The notes: generated by a model not told the origin, from the sequence alone. Counted from the stretch's first letter, positions 55,208-64,000 are shown. The stretch: DNA of 64,000 nucleotides from Hyphomicrobiales bacterium (GCA_900468285.1 UBTF01000011.1:1-64000); one strand, 5' to 3'. A program made the numbers and translations.

Positions 55208-55240
55208 CCAAAAAAATGGCCCCTTCCGGGGCCATTTCTC
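55208..55240. terminator. Bidirectional terminator between DUF982 and PRC-barrel genes
   Basis: AAATGGCCCC, loop TTCC, GGGGCCATTT, with an A-run before and TTTCTC after; both convergent genes end close by. Confidence 0.87.
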
Positions 55241-55247
55241 GTTGCGG

Positions 55248-55640
55248 TCACATCCAGTAGGGAGGGACGCCGTAGTAGTCATAGACCTTGCGGTCATCAC
55301 GACCGAGGAAGCTCTCATCGTCTCGGTTCGCGAACTTTGGCGCATTGTCGATCTGCTCTTTTGTGAGGTCGATACGGTATCCGTCGAGCTCATCGTCGTA
55401 ATGCAGCTTCTCCCATGGCAACGGATAGTAATCGTCGCCGATGCCCATGAAGCCACCGAAGCTGAGGACGGCATAGGCAACGCGACCGCCACGTTTTTCA
55501 AGGATGATTCGCTGGATGGATCCGATCTTCTTGCCATCGGCACCATAAACGCTGGTGCCCTCAACCTTGTCGCTGGCAATGAAGCTCGGCGTGTCCTTGA
55601 CATAAGGGTCCTGACCGGCGCGGGGTTCGTGATGTACCAT
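55248..55640 (-). CDS. PRC-barrel domain protein
   Basis: 130 residues. The PRC-barrel segment is FIASDKVEGTSVYGADGKKIGSIQRIILEKRGGRVAYAVLSFGGFMGIGDDYYPLPWEKL, followed by a charged tail ending VYDYYGVPPYWM. PRC-barrel proteins of this stand-alone type are common in Rhizobiales and are often stress-related; exact function unknown. AGGAGGAAAG precedes the ATG. Confidence 0.9.
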   Translation of the reverse strand: MVHHEPRAGQDPYVKDTPSFIASDKVEGTSVYGADGKKIGSIQRIILEKRGGRVAYAVLSFGGFMGIGDDYYPLPWEKLHYDDELDGYRIDLTKEQIDNAPKFANRDDESFLGRDDRKVYDYYGVPPYWM

Positions 55641-55734
55641 AACGTCTTTCCTCCTTAGGATTGATTGTCGTTATGGTTTGTAAACCCGGCGGCCAAAAAA
55701 TCGTTCCGCCAGAGATGACCTCAAGCAAATGGCG

Positions 55735-57411
55735 CTACCGCCGCACACGTCCGATGCGTGCAAGCAGGATGACGGGCAAAATGCCGATGAGCACGATGGC
55801 AAGCGCCGCAATGGATGCTTCCTCATAGGTCCCGCGGGCGGCCTCACCGTAAAGATGTGTCGAGAAGGTCTCGAAGTTCAAAGGCCGCAGCAACAGGGTT
55901 GCCGGAAGCTCCTTCACGCAATCCACGAAGACCAGCAAGGCGGCGGCGGCCATTGCGGCCTTTGAAAGCGGCAGATGAATGGCCGTGAAGGTGGCCGCAG
56001 GTGTGCGACCCAGACTGCGTGATGCCTGATCGAAGGATGAGGGAATGCGGCTCAGCCCCGCATCGATCCCGCCTCCTGCAATGGTGAGAAAGCGCGCCGT
56101 ATAGGCGAAGATCAAGGCCGAACCGCTACCGATCAGCAGAAGACCGGTCGATACGCCAAACCATTGCTGCATCGTCTGGTCCACAAATCTGTCGAAGCCG
56201 CCAAGTGCGATCAACACACCGATGGCAATGACCGTGCCCGGCGCGGCATAGCCGATTGTCGCCAGCCGGTAAGACCATAGCGACGTCCTTCCCGGTGCTA
56301 TTCTCATGGCGTAGGCCACCACCAGCCCGGCAGCGACAGTGACCAGCGTTGCGGTTGCGGAGAACAGGATGGTGTTCAGCGCCTCCGATGCAAAGCCTGC
56401 TGAAATCCCTCGAAATTGCAGACGCCGCCATGCTTCGACAATCAGATAGAGCGCCGGGGCGGCAAAGCCGATGATGATCGGCAGCAGTCCGAAAGAGAGC
56501 GCGAGAAGGCCGCGTATGCCGCAAAGCCGGGTCGGGGTCAGCAGCGTGCTCTTCTGCGCAGAACTCGAGTAGCGTTGCCTGCGGCGCGCCCATCGCTCTA
56601 TTGCCACCAGCGCCACGACGAGAAAGAGCATGGACAGCGCAATCTGCGCCGCACCCGGCAGATCCGACTTCGTCACCCAGGTCGTGTAGATGGAAACGGT
56701 CAGCGTGCGGACGCCCAGAAATTCCGACGCACCGATATCGTTGAGCGCCTCCATGAGGGCAAGGCTGGTGCCGACAGCAATTGCTGGACGGGCAAGCGGC
56801 ACCGCAACCCTTGTAAACAGGGCATGGCGCGAGGTGCCGAGCATCCGCGCAGCATCCAGCAGATTGCCAGCCTGCGTCAGAAACATCGCCCTGACCGGGA
56901 TATAGACATAAGGATAAAGCACAAAGCCAAGCAGAAGAATGCATCCGGTCATCGAACGTATGTCGGGCAACCGGAAATCGCGGGGGCTGGAATAGCCCAG
57001 CAGCCAGCGAAGGAAACCTTGGACCGGCCCAAGCGGATGCAGGATATCGAGATAGGCGTAAGCCACGATATAGGTCGGCATTGCAAGCGGCAGCAGCAAG
57101 GCCCATTCCAGCAGCCGCCGACCGCGAAAATCATAGGCGCTGACCAGCCACGCGCTGAGCGTGCCCAGACAGCCTGCGAGAAGACCGACGCCGGCCAGAA
57201 GGATGATCGTCTGGGACAGCGCCGTTGCCAGTACGGTTTCGCGAAGATGATCCCAAAGGCCCTCAGATCCCCGCACCGCCTCCGACAGAAGTGCGATGAC
57301 GGGCAGTGTGGCGAGTGCGGCGATCAGACAGGAGACCGCCAGCCAATAGAATGAGGACGTGATCCGCGATCTGGGTCTTGCAAAGGCTGCGGTGTCACGG
57401 CTTGAAAACAT
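55735..57411 (-). CDS. fbpB: Fe(3+) ABC transporter permease (fused double permease)
   Basis: 558 residues from MFSSRDTAAFARPRSR. It contains two permease units in tandem, each with an EAA-type coupling loop: AARMLGTSRHALFTRVAVPLARPAIAVG in the first and QASRSLGRTPAATFTAIHLPLSKAAMAA in the second, and about 12 membrane segments in all. This is the FbpB/SfuB layout for ferric iron. The upstream extension starts with TTG and is doubtful. It lies downstream of the binding-protein gene on the same strand. Confidence 0.9.
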   Translation of the reverse strand: MFSSRDTAAFARPRSRITSSFYWLAVSCLIAALATLPVIALLSEAVRGSEGLWDHLRETVLATALSQTIILLAGVGLLAGCLGTLSAWLVSAYDFRGRRLLEWALLLPLAMPTYIVAYAYLDILHPLGPVQGFLRWLLGYSSPRDFRLPDIRSMTGCILLLGFVLYPYVYIPVRAMFLTQAGNLLDAARMLGTSRHALFTRVAVPLARPAIAVGTSLALMEALNDIGASEFLGVRTLTVSIYTTWVTKSDLPGAAQIALSMLFLVVALVAIERWARRRQRYSSSAQKSTLLTPTRLCGIRGLLALSFGLLPIIIGFAAPALYLIVEAWRRLQFRGISAGFASEALNTILFSATATLVTVAAGLVVAYAMRIAPGRTSLWSYRLATIGYAAPGTVIAIGVLIALGGFDRFVDQTMQQWFGVSTGLLLIGSGSALIFAYTARFLTIAGGGIDAGLSRIPSSFDQASRSLGRTPAATFTAIHLPLSKAAMAAAALLVFVDCVKELPATLLLRPLNFETFSTHLYGEAARGTYEEASIAALAIVLIGILPVILLARIGRVRR

Positions 57412-57599
57412 TCGGAAACGCGCTTTGTGTGTATAGGGCTGCCGATGAGGATCTTGCAACAGTCCCTGCCGGACCGGTCACTCCATATCCCAATCACCCG
57501 CCATCCGCCAGACGAAGCGTGATGGCCAAGCTTCGCAGACATGGCAGTCCCGGGGCAGGCATTCGAACCCGGCCCGAGACTGGCTTGATATTGCGGCCA

Positions 57600-57617
57600 A
57601 GCCGGGGACCCCCGGCT
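57600..57617 (-). terminator. Hairpin between fbpA and fbpB
   Basis: AGCCGGG and CCCGGCT pair around a four-base loop, 27 bases past the binding-protein stop. It may reduce read-through to the permease. The rest of the 230-base gap holds nothing I can identify. Confidence 0.55.
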
Positions 57618-57643
57618 CGGCACACTTTACGAGCGGATCAGTC

Positions 57644-58666
57644 TCAGTTGTCGAAGCCGACCTTGTCGACCAGCTCGCTTGCCTGCTTGCGGTGAGAAAC
57701 GATTTCCGTCAGCGGCTTGCTGTCGATCTTCAGCTCACCAAAGGAAGCGATGATCTGGTCGACCTCGGCGCTTTTGTTGACCGGATATTCGTAATTGGCT
57801 TCGGCATAGATCTTCTGCGCGGCGCCCGATGCCAGATATTCCAGCAGCTTGACGGCCTCATCCCGGTTGGGGGCGTTCTTGGCAATGGCAGCACCGGATA
57901 CGTTGACCTGCGTTCCGCCATCCTTGAACGTCGGCAAAACGACCTTGATGGCTTCGCCCCACTTGACCTGCTCTTCGCCGCCCTTGCCGGAGCGCATCAG
58001 CCCGACATAATAGGAGTTGGCGATGCCGATATCGCAAATGCCGCCGAGAATGTCCTTGGCAACATCGCGGTCGCCGCCGCCAGCCTTGCGGGCCAGATTG
58101 TCCTTGACGCCCGCAAGCCACTTTTCGGTAGCCTCTACGCCGTGATGGGCGATGTAATCGGCAAAGAGCGCGGTGTTATAGGGGTGCTGACCAGAACGAA
58201 TGCAAACCTTGCCCTTCCACTTTGGATCGGCGAGATCCTCGTAGTTGAAGGCGGACAGGTCCACGTCCTTGGACGCATAGAGAACGCGGGCGCGCATCGA
58301 CAGGGCAAACCAGTTGCCCTTGGCATCACGCAGCTCGGCTGGAATGTTCTTTGTCAGCACGTCCGACTGGACCGGCTGGGTAACGCCTTTTTCCACGAGA
58401 TCAACGAGGTTTCCGGCATCCACAGTCATCAGTACGTCGGCAGGCGAGCTTGCGCCTTCGCTCAGCACGCGCTCGGCAAGGCCGTCTTTCAGGAAAACCG
58501 TGTTGACCTTGATGCCGCTATCCGTGGTGAAAGCGTCAAGCAGAGGCTGGATCAAAGCGGGCTCGCGCGTCGTGTAGATATTGAGTTCGGCAGCGCCCAC
58601 AGCGCCAGCCGGAAAGGCGACACTTGCAGCCAGAAACGCAGTTTTCAAAGCCTTGGATGATGTCAC
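57644..58666 (-). CDS. fbpA: Fe(3+) ABC transporter periplasmic binding protein, GTG start
   Basis: 340 residues beginning at a GTG at 58666 that follows AAGGGGGA; an ATG-started version at 58711 overlaps the regulatory motif region and is rejected. Signal peptide KTAFLAASVAFPAGAVGA. Mature start AELNIYTTREPALIQPLLDAFTTDSGIKV and the motif NSYYVGLM, with the tyrosine pair that binds iron in FbpA-type proteins, plus CIRSGQHPYNTALFADYI. It captures ferric iron in the periplasm. Confidence 0.9.
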   Translation of the reverse strand: MTSSKALKTAFLAASVAFPAGAVGAAELNIYTTREPALIQPLLDAFTTDSGIKVNTVFLKDGLAERVLSEGASSPADVLMTVDAGNLVDLVEKGVTQPVQSDVLTKNIPAELRDAKGNWFALSMRARVLYASKDVDLSAFNYEDLADPKWKGKVCIRSGQHPYNTALFADYIAHHGVEATEKWLAGVKDNLARKAGGGDRDVAKDILGGICDIGIANSYYVGLMRSGKGGEEQVKWGEAIKVVLPTFKDGGTQVNVSGAAIAKNAPNRDEAVKLLEYLASGAAQKIYAEANYEYPVNKSAEVDQIIASFGELKIDSKPLTEIVSHRKQASELVDKVGFDN

Positions 58667-58714
58667 GTCTGTCCCCCTTGATTGTGATTGAGTGGGGAAA
58701 TGCATCACCATACA

Positions 58715-58729
58715 TGATCGATGAAATCA
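58715..58729. promoter_or_regulatory. Iron-responsive (IRO-type) motif upstream of fbpA
   Basis: TGATCG-ATG-AAATCA fits TGA-N9-TCA, the RirA/IRO motif of rhizobia. It lies about 50 bases before the fbpA start and is nearly identical to the motif at 59897-59911. Confidence 0.6.
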
Positions 58730-58810
58730 AGTTAAGTTTGCTAAATTGCGCGCCTCTCTTCTCACTTTGAGTTGAAAGGCGGCCTTATTCGGACGGAAAA
58801 ACTCGGGAAT

Positions 58811-59863
58811 TCAATCTGCAGTAAAGGTCAGGACGCTGTCTGGTGCAATCGAAAGGCCGACATCCTGCAGATGCGGCGGGACCCTGTTCATGCCACGCAC
58901 GCGCAGATCCCCGACAAGACCGTCAACCCGGATGGACAGCTGCTCGATCTCGCCCATGAAGACGCGGTTGGTAATGCGGCCCTGCGTGGTCGTGCCGGTT
59001 CCCGCAGGGGTGATGCTGATGGCGCTGGGGCGGATATAAGCGAGACCCTTGTCACCCTCACGCAGCGCCAGGCTCGACGAGAACTTGCCGACGGGCGTCT
59101 CGAGCTGGCCACCCCGCATGATGCCTTCGACCTTGTTGAAGGCGCAGAAGAAATCCGCCGCGTAGCGACTGCCCGGATTGTCGTGCAGGTCATAGCCGGT
59201 TCCGGTCTGGACGACCCTGCCCTTCTGCATCAACACCACACGATCACCGGCAGATAGCGCCTCTTCGGGATCGTGGGTCACCATGATGACGGTGGTGTCC
59301 AGACGTCGCAGCAGGCCCAGCGTTTCTTCGCGAACGCTGTCGCGCAGGCCGCGATCGAGATTGGAGAAGGGCTCGTCCATCAGCAGAATATCGGGCTTCG
59401 GGGCCAAGGCGCGCGCGAGCGCGACACGCTGCTGCTCACCGCCCGATAATGTATGGGGATAGCGCCCGGCCAGATCAGCCAGGCGGACATGCTCGATCAT
59501 GTCGGCACTGCGCACCTTCGCCTCGGCCCTCGGCAATCCCTTCAGCCCGAACAGTACATTCTGCTCCACCGTCAGATGGGGAAAAAGCGCATAGTCCTGA
59601 AACACGAAGCCGATCCGCCGTTTTTCCGGCTCCATGAAGGTGGTTGGCCCGGCAATTTCGCGCCCATGCATCCACACCGATCCCGTATCGGGTGTTTCCA
59701 CACCGGCGATGATCCGCAACAGCGTGGATTTTCCACATCCGGAACGACCGACGAGACAGATGATTTCGCCGCGGTCCACGGTCAGGCTGACATCCTCGAG
59801 CACAGTCGTTTCCCCGAAACGCTTGCCGATTGTGCCGAGTTTGAGTGCCTCAATGCCAGACAT
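58811..59863 (-). CDS. fbpC: Fe(3+) ABC transporter ATP-binding protein
   Basis: 350 residues. ABC motifs: GRSGCGKST (Walker A), FQDYALFPHLTV (Q-loop), LSGGEQQRVALARAL (signature) and ILLMDEPFSNLD (Walker B). The C-terminal TOBE-type domain (AYIRPSAISITPAG, NRVFMGEIEQLSIRV) is typical of FbpC/AfuC and of sugar-type importers. It is upstream of fbpA and separated by 144 bases with its own motif. Confidence 0.92.
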   Translation of the reverse strand: MSGIEALKLGTIGKRFGETTVLEDVSLTVDRGEIICLVGRSGCGKSTLLRIIAGVETPDTGSVWMHGREIAGPTTFMEPEKRRIGFVFQDYALFPHLTVEQNVLFGLKGLPRAEAKVRSADMIEHVRLADLAGRYPHTLSGGEQQRVALARALAPKPDILLMDEPFSNLDRGLRDSVREETLGLLRRLDTTVIMVTHDPEEALSAGDRVVLMQKGRVVQTGTGYDLHDNPGSRYAADFFCAFNKVEGIMRGGQLETPVGKFSSSLALREGDKGLAYIRPSAISITPAGTGTTTQGRITNRVFMGEIEQLSIRVDGLVGDLRVRGMNRVPPHLQDVGLSIAPDSVLTFTAD

Positions 59864-59896
59864 GTCCGAATTCCGTGTGTTTTCGCTGCGGTTTGT

Positions 59897-59911
59897 TGAT
59901 CGCGCAAATCA
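59897..59911. promoter_or_regulatory. Iron-responsive (IRO-type) motif upstream of fbpC
   Basis: TGATCG-CGC-AAATCA, the same TGA-N9-TCA layout as before fbpA, sharing 12 of 15 bases. About 34 bases before the fbpC start. Confidence 0.6.
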
Positions 59912-59982
59912 GCTTTAATGTCAAAAGCTCGTTGTCGAACGCGTGTAACCGCACTGCCCAGTCGTGTATTTGATGTGCGCAG

Positions 59983-59997
59983 TTGACGTTTACGTTA
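59983..59997 (+). promoter_or_regulatory. Possible fatty-acid/branched-chain regulator site before fadD
   Basis: TTGACGTTTACGTTA resembles the LiuR-type (MerR-family) operator containing TTTACGT. No gene for the regulator lies in this window; low confidence. Confidence 0.3.
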
Positions 59998-60143
59998 GAG
60001 TTAAATACGCTGATGTGAGTGGATGGTTTTGGAGGCTTCATCTACGCTTGCAAGCACGTGCCAGCACAGGCCTGTCCAGCTGAGGAGCAGACGGGCAAAT
60101 TGGTTCAGCAGTGCTTGCGAATGCCAGCATGGGGAGGAATTTC

Positions 60144-61856
60144 ATGAGCAATACGAATCTGGGCCATCAGCAAACGCATAGCCATGAAAAGCCGTGGCTT
60201 GCTTCCTATCCTCAAGGCGTTCCCGCCGAGCTTCCCGATCTGGGTTACAATTCCCTGGCTGAACTCGTGGAGAAGAATTGCGAGCGCTATGCCGAGCGCA
60301 AGGCGTTTTCCTCCATGGGCAAATCGCTGACCTACAGGCAGCTGGAAGAGCTGACGCGACGCGTGGGCGCATGGCTGCAAAGTCTGGGCCTGAAGAAGGG
60401 CGACCGGGTTGCGGTCATGATGCCCAACATCCTGCAGAACCCGGTGGCGACCTATGCGATCCTCAGAGCAGGCATGACGGTGGTCAACGTCAACCCGCTT
60501 TATACGCCCCGCGAATTGGAGCATCAGCTCAAGGATTCAGGCGCAAAAGCCCTGTTCGTGCTAGAAAATTTCGCGCATGTCGTCCAACAGGCCCTGCCTA
60601 AAACCGATGTTGAGCATGTCATCGTCACGACGATGGGAGACCTCTTGGGCCTGAAGGGCCACCTCGTCAATTTCGTGGTGCGCAAGGTCAAGAAAATGGT
60701 GCCGGCCTACGATCTGCCCAAGGCTGTCGGCTTTAAACAGGTTCTGTCGCAATCCCGGCAGATGGACCTGAGGACGGCGCCAATCATGCGCGACGATATC
60801 GCCTTCCTGCAATATACCGGCGGAACCACGGGCATTTCCAAGGGCGCGATCCTGACCCACGCGAACCTGCTTGCAAACAAGGCGCAGATTTCGCTCTGGA
60901 TGGACGCGGTGTTCCTTAACAAGAAGCGGCCAGAGGTGATGAACTTCGTCTGCGCCTTGCCGCTCTACCATATTTTTGCGCTGACGGTGAATTCGCTGAT
61001 GGGCATCGCGCTTGGCGGTCATAACCTGCTGATTGCCAATCCGCGCGATATTCCCGGCTTCGTCAAGGAGCTTTCCAACTACACGCCGCATGTCTTTCCA
61101 GCCATCAACACCCTGTTCAACGCGCTGTTGAACAACAAGGATTTTGCGAAGCTCGATCTGTCTTCGCTGGTGCTGGTCATGGGTGGCGGCATGTCCGTGC
61201 AGCGGCCTGTTGCCGAACGCTGGGCCGCCGTTACCGGCACCCATATCTGCGAAGGTTATGGACTTTCGGAAACCTCACCCGTTGCCACCGTCAACCCGCT
61301 CGGCCAGTCCGATTTCAGCGGCACCATCGGGCTTCCCGTCCCATCCACCGATATCGATATTCGCGATGATGACGGTAACAGCTTGGCCTTGGGCGAAGTG
61401 GGCGAAATCTGCATTCGCGGCCCGCAGGTCATGCCCGGATACTGGCAGCGCCCCGACGAGACGGCCAAGGTGATGACGGCGGATGGTTTCTTCCGCTCTG
61501 GCGACATGGGCTTCATGGATGAGCGCGGCTATACCAAGATCGTTGACCGCAAGAAGGACATGATCCTGGTTTCCGGCTTCAACGTCTATCCCAATGAAAT
61601 CGAGGAAGTGGCGGCGGCCCATCCCGGCGTGCAGGAATGTGCTGCCGTTGGCGTGCCGGATGACCATTCCGGCGAGGCCGTGAAGCTCTATGTGGTCAAG
61701 AAAGACCCTGACCTGACCGCCGAAGATTTGCGCGAATTCTGCGCCAAGAGCCTGACCAACTACAAGCGGCCTAAGCACATTGCGTTTCTGACAGAACTTC
61801 CGAAGACCAATGTCGGCAAGATCCTGCGGCGTGAACTTCGAAAGCTGGCTAACTGA
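60144..61856 (+). CDS. fadD: Long-chain fatty acid-CoA ligase
   Basis: 570 residues from MSNTNLGHQQTHS; GGAGGAATTTC precedes the ATG. Adenylate-forming motifs are YTGGTTGISKGAILTH (P-loop), YGLSETSPVATVNP, YWQRPDETAKVMTADGFFRSGDMGF and the catalytic-lysine end LPKTNVGKILRRELRKL. It activates long-chain fatty acids to acyl-CoA for degradation or lipid use. It is divergent from fbpC. Confidence 0.93.
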   Translation: MSNTNLGHQQTHSHEKPWLASYPQGVPAELPDLGYNSLAELVEKNCERYAERKAFSSMGKSLTYRQLEELTRRVGAWLQSLGLKKGDRVAVMMPNILQNPVATYAILRAGMTVVNVNPLYTPRELEHQLKDSGAKALFVLENFAHVVQQALPKTDVEHVIVTTMGDLLGLKGHLVNFVVRKVKKMVPAYDLPKAVGFKQVLSQSRQMDLRTAPIMRDDIAFLQYTGGTTGISKGAILTHANLLANKAQISLWMDAVFLNKKRPEVMNFVCALPLYHIFALTVNSLMGIALGGHNLLIANPRDIPGFVKELSNYTPHVFPAINTLFNALLNNKDFAKLDLSSLVLVMGGGMSVQRPVAERWAAVTGTHICEGYGLSETSPVATVNPLGQSDFSGTIGLPVPSTDIDIRDDDGNSLALGEVGEICIRGPQVMPGYWQRPDETAKVMTADGFFRSGDMGFMDERGYTKIVDRKKDMILVSGFNVYPNEIEEVAAAHPGVQECAAVGVPDDHSGEAVKLYVVKKDPDLTAEDLREFCAKSLTNYKRPKHIAFLTELPKTNVGKILRRELRKLAN

Positions 61857-61963
61857 TTGGTGCGCTTCATAATATTTCAATCGATTTAGTCGATCGCGCC
61901 TTGATTTAGCCTGATGAAAAAGAATAGTTTCCTCATCCTTTCCCGGAGCATGAGGAGTATTCC

Positions 61964-63589
61964 ATGCAGGCTATCGTCGAAAATCTGAAATCCACCGCTG
62001 CCAAAACCGCAGCCACCGATCTTCGCGCCGCTTTTGCCGCCAACGCCAATCGGTTCGAGCAATTCAGCGTGCGCTTCGACGATTTGTTGATGGATTACTC
62101 CAAATGCGCCGTGAATGACGAGGTGTTGGCGCTTCTCGAAAAGCTCGCCCTCGAAGGTGGCGTCGAGACGAAGCGCGACGAGATGTTCTCCGGCAAGGAG
62201 ATCAACTTCACCGAAGGCCGCGCCGTTCTGCACACGGCACTGCGCAACCGGTCCAACACGCCCGTGCTGGTCGATGGCAAGGATGTGATGCCTGACGTGA
62301 ACGGCGTGCTTGCCGCCATGGGCAAGTTTGCCGATGCCATTCGTTCCGGGGCGCTGAAGGGCGCGACCGGCAAAAAAATCACCGATGTCGTCAATATCGG
62401 CATTGGCGGTTCCGACCTTGGCCCGGTCATGGCAACGCTGGCGCTTGCACCTTTCCATGATGGCCCACGCGCGCATTTCGTTTCCAACATCGATGCCGCC
62501 CATATTGCCGATACGCTTAAGCAGATCGACCCGGAAACATCGCTCTTCATCATCGCTTCCAAGACCTTTACCACCATCGAGACGATGACCAATGCCGCCA
62601 CGGCACGCGCATTCATTGCCGACAAGCTGGGCGAAGACGCCGTCGGCCACCACTTCTGCGCCGTTTCCACCGCGCTCGACAAGGTGGCCAAATTCGGCAT
62701 CGATAGCGACCGTGTCTTCGGTTTCTGGGATTGGGTCGGCGGTCGCTACTCGATCTGGTCGGCCATCGGCCTGCCGCTGATGATTGCCATCGGCCCTGAA
62801 AATTTCGGCAAGTTCCTGGATGGCGCGCACGCCATGGATACGCATTTCCGGGAAACGCCGGTGCGCCAAAACCTGCCCATGCTGCTCGGCCTCATCGGCT
62901 TTTACCACCGCAATGTGCTGGACTACCCAACCCGCGCCATCCTGCCCTATGACCAGCGCCTGTCGCGCTTCCCCGCCTATCTCCAGCAGCTCGACATGGA
63001 ATCCAACGGCAAGGGTGTCACCATTGACGGCACGCCGGTCGAAGGCCAGTCCGGTCCTGTGGTTTGGGGTGAGCCCGGCACCAACGGTCAGCACGCTTTC
63101 TATCAGCTCATCCATCAGGGCACGAGCGTCATCCCTGCCGAATTCATGATTGCCGCCAATGGCTTCGAGCCTGATCTGCGCCACCAGCACCAGTTGCTCA
63201 TCGCCAATTGCCTTGCGCAATCCGAAGCGCTGATGAAGGGCCGTACGCTCTCCGAAGCCAAGGAGCAGCTGACCTCCAAGGGCATGGACGACAAAAAGGC
63301 CGACTTCATCGCCCCGCACCGCGTCTTCACCGGCAACCGTCCGTCCATCACATTCGTCTATGATAAGCTCACGCCCTTTGCGCTTGGCCGCCTGATTGCG
63401 CTTTACGAACACCGCGTCTTCGTGGAAGGCGTCCTGTTCCGCATCAATTCCTTCGACCAGTGGGGCGTGGAGCTTGGCAAGGAACTGGCGACCGGTCTTC
63501 TGCCTGTCGTTGAAGGCAAGGAAAGCGCCGAAGGCCATGACAGCTCGACGCAGGGTCTGGTCAAGGCACTCTCGGGTCTGGCGAAGTAA
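61964..63589 (+). CDS. pgi: Glucose-6-phosphate isomerase
   Basis: 541 residues, normal size. Pgi interconverts glucose-6-phosphate and fructose-6-phosphate. Signature segments are [61 protein letters not shown], and the C-terminal [14 protein letters not shown], with catalytic Glu in [17 protein letters not shown] lies before the ATG. It stands alone and has a strong terminator downstream. Confidence 0.96.
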   Translation: MQAIVENLKSTAAKTAATDLRAAFAANANRFEQFSVRFDDLLMDYSKCAVNDEVLALLEKLALEGGVETKRDEMFSGKEINFTEGRAVLHTALRNRSNTPVLVDGKDVMPDVNGVLAAMGKFADAIRSGALKGATGKKITDVVNIGIGGSDLGPVMATLALAPFHDGPRAHFVSNIDAAHIADTLKQIDPETSLFIIASKTFTTIETMTNAATARAFIADKLGEDAVGHHFCAVSTALDKVAKFGIDSDRVFGFWDWVGGRYSIWSAIGLPLMIAIGPENFGKFLDGAHAMDTHFRETPVRQNLPMLLGLIGFYHRNVLDYPTRAILPYDQRLSRFPAYLQQLDMESNGKGVTIDGTPVEGQSGPVVWGEPGTNGQHAFYQLIHQGTSVIPAEFMIAANGFEPDLRHQHQLLIANCLAQSEALMKGRTLSEAKEQLTSKGMDDKKADFIAPHRVFTGNRPSITFVYDKLTPFALGRLIALYEHRVFVEGVLFRINSFDQWGVELGKELATGLLPVVEGKESAEGHDSSTQGLVKALSGLAK

Positions 63590-63611
63590 GCAATAGTCCT
63601 CATAAAACGAC

Positions 63612-63641
63612 AAAACCCGCCGGTCTCCCGGCGGGTTTTTT
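63612..63641 (+). terminator. Intrinsic terminator of pgi
   Basis: ACCCGCCGG, loop TCTC, CCGGCGGGT, followed by a run of T. Confidence 0.92.
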
Positions 63642-63675
63642 ATGCAGACCATCCGCTCAAGCCGACGACTTCCCC

Positions 63676-63790
63676 TCCGTCATTCCGGCCTTGAGCCGGA
63701 ATCCAGCAGCGCCGCGTCTGCAGCGCGTAAGAGTCCCTTCATCAAGCACTTGATAGCAAGGCACCCCGGACCAAGTCCGGGGTGACGGGT
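63676..63790. repeat. Composite palindromic repeat block downstream of pgi
   Basis: It holds ATTCCGGC-CTTGA-GCCGGAAT (63682-63702) with CCGTC before and CCAGC after, a middle GCGTCTGCAG stretch, and ACCCCGGA-CCAAG-TCCGGGGT (63763-63783) followed by GACGG. The order and flanks match the 6801-6855 and 6570-6600 blocks, so a mosaic unit with two facing hairpins is likely. Confidence 0.78.
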
Positions 63791-63799
63791 AAAACAGCC

Positions 63800-64000
63800 T
63801 TACTCAGCAGGTGCCATCGTAGGGTCGAGCGCATCAATCCCTTCCTGACGATCATAGGCGGCCTGGTCGAGAATGCCCTGACGTTTGGCGACGATGGTGG
63901 GGATCAGCGCCTGACCGGCCACATTGACCGCCGTGCGACCCATATCGAGGATCGGGTCAACCGCCAGCAGCAGGCCGACGCCTTGCAGCGGCAGGCCGAG
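63800..64000 (-). CDS. Dicarboxylate/amino acid:cation symporter, C-terminal end only
   Basis: The last 66 codons of a minus-strand gene that runs off the window. The translation LGLPLQGVGLLLAVDPILDM then GRTAVNVAGQALIPTIVAKRQ is the conserved helical hairpin and C-terminus of the DAACS symporter family (DctA/GltP-like), with the DPILDMGRT-NV metal and substrate region. The substrate cannot be decided from this fragment. Confidence 0.85.
   Translation of the reverse strand, partial: LGLPLQGVGLLLAVDPILDMGRTAVNVAGQALIPTIVAKRQGILDQAAYDRQEGIDALDPTMAPAE

Noticed and set aside
57534..57620. TTCGAA-containing GC-rich stretch resembling a tRNA T-arm
   Set aside because: The arm does not pair properly, and there is no acceptor stem or anticodon arm.
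1..64000. CRISPR arrays, insertion sequences, integrases or prophage genes
   Set aside because: None seen: no regularly spaced repeats, no transposase or integrase motifs in any frame; the only repeats are the short palindromic modules.

Overview
The window looks like chromosomal backbone of an alphaproteobacterium of the Rhizobiaceae, most likely Agrobacterium or a close Rhizobium relative (inference from gene content, no database search). Supporting signs are GcrA, an apparent SAM-II riboswitch before metZ, TGA-N9-TCA iron motifs of the RirA type, a fused RhaD aldolase-dehydrogenase beside a rhaRSTPQUK-like locus, BA14K, DUF982 and PRC-barrel small proteins, and palindromic intergenic repeats of the kind common in this group. 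Most of the sequence is dense, moderately GC-rich housekeeping DNA. No CRISPR array, IS element or prophage is visible.

Layout. 1-8.4 kb: 3' part of pdeM with its DEXH helicase, two tandem YitT membrane proteins, a TPR methyltransferase, a CAP lipoprotein, a 0.5 kb repeat-filled gap, pyrD and a DUF952 gene. 8.6-13.4 kb: a response regulator, an S24-type repressor, a solute-binding protein, a frameshifted glycosyltransferase and a BA14K protein. 13.5-22 kb: tRNA-Gly, dcd, riboswitch-controlled metZ, apaG, a tannase/feruloyl esterase, hslO, and argD-argF. 22-25 kb: gcrA behind a GANTC- and CtrA-type control region, two charged small proteins and a cold-shock protein. 25-34 kb: the phosphate block phoR-pstSCAB-phoU-phoB on the minus strand, with a Pho box before pstS and divergent ppk2. 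34-38 kb: a hypothetical membrane protein, a nitronate monooxygenase-like enzyme, tRNA-Thr(CGT) with a small two-gene islet, and a 53-residue protein. 38-49 kb: the L-rhamnose locus, rhaI and rhaD on minus and rhaR-rhaSTPQ-rhaU-rhaK on plus. 49-54.6 kb: DUF2177, an ECF sigma/ChrR anti-sigma pair and a divergent oxidoreductase-DUF1365-cyclopropane synthase operon, a layout known from singlet-oxygen and oxidative-stress regulons. 54.7-55.6 kb: a 24-residue membrane peptide, DUF982 and PRC-barrel proteins. 55.7-59.9 kb: an Fe(III) ABC importer with two matched iron-type motifs. 60-64 kb: fadD, pgi, repeats, and the C-terminus of a cation symporter.

How the parts fit. Nutrient scavenging dominates: phosphate sensing and uptake beside a polyphosphate kinase, ferric iron uptake, and complete rhamnose catabolism from import to cleavage and oxidation. 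A recurring design is a hairpin after the binding-protein gene and before the membrane components (pstS, rhaS, fbpA), which would let the binding protein be made in excess. Several genes were too short for, or mis-started in, simple ORF calling; corrected starts are given, including GTG starts for the Pmp3-like and FbpA proteins. The nearest things to novelty are the small genes, the frameshifted glycosyltransferase, the gcrA control region, the paired iron motifs and the tRNA-adjacent islet.
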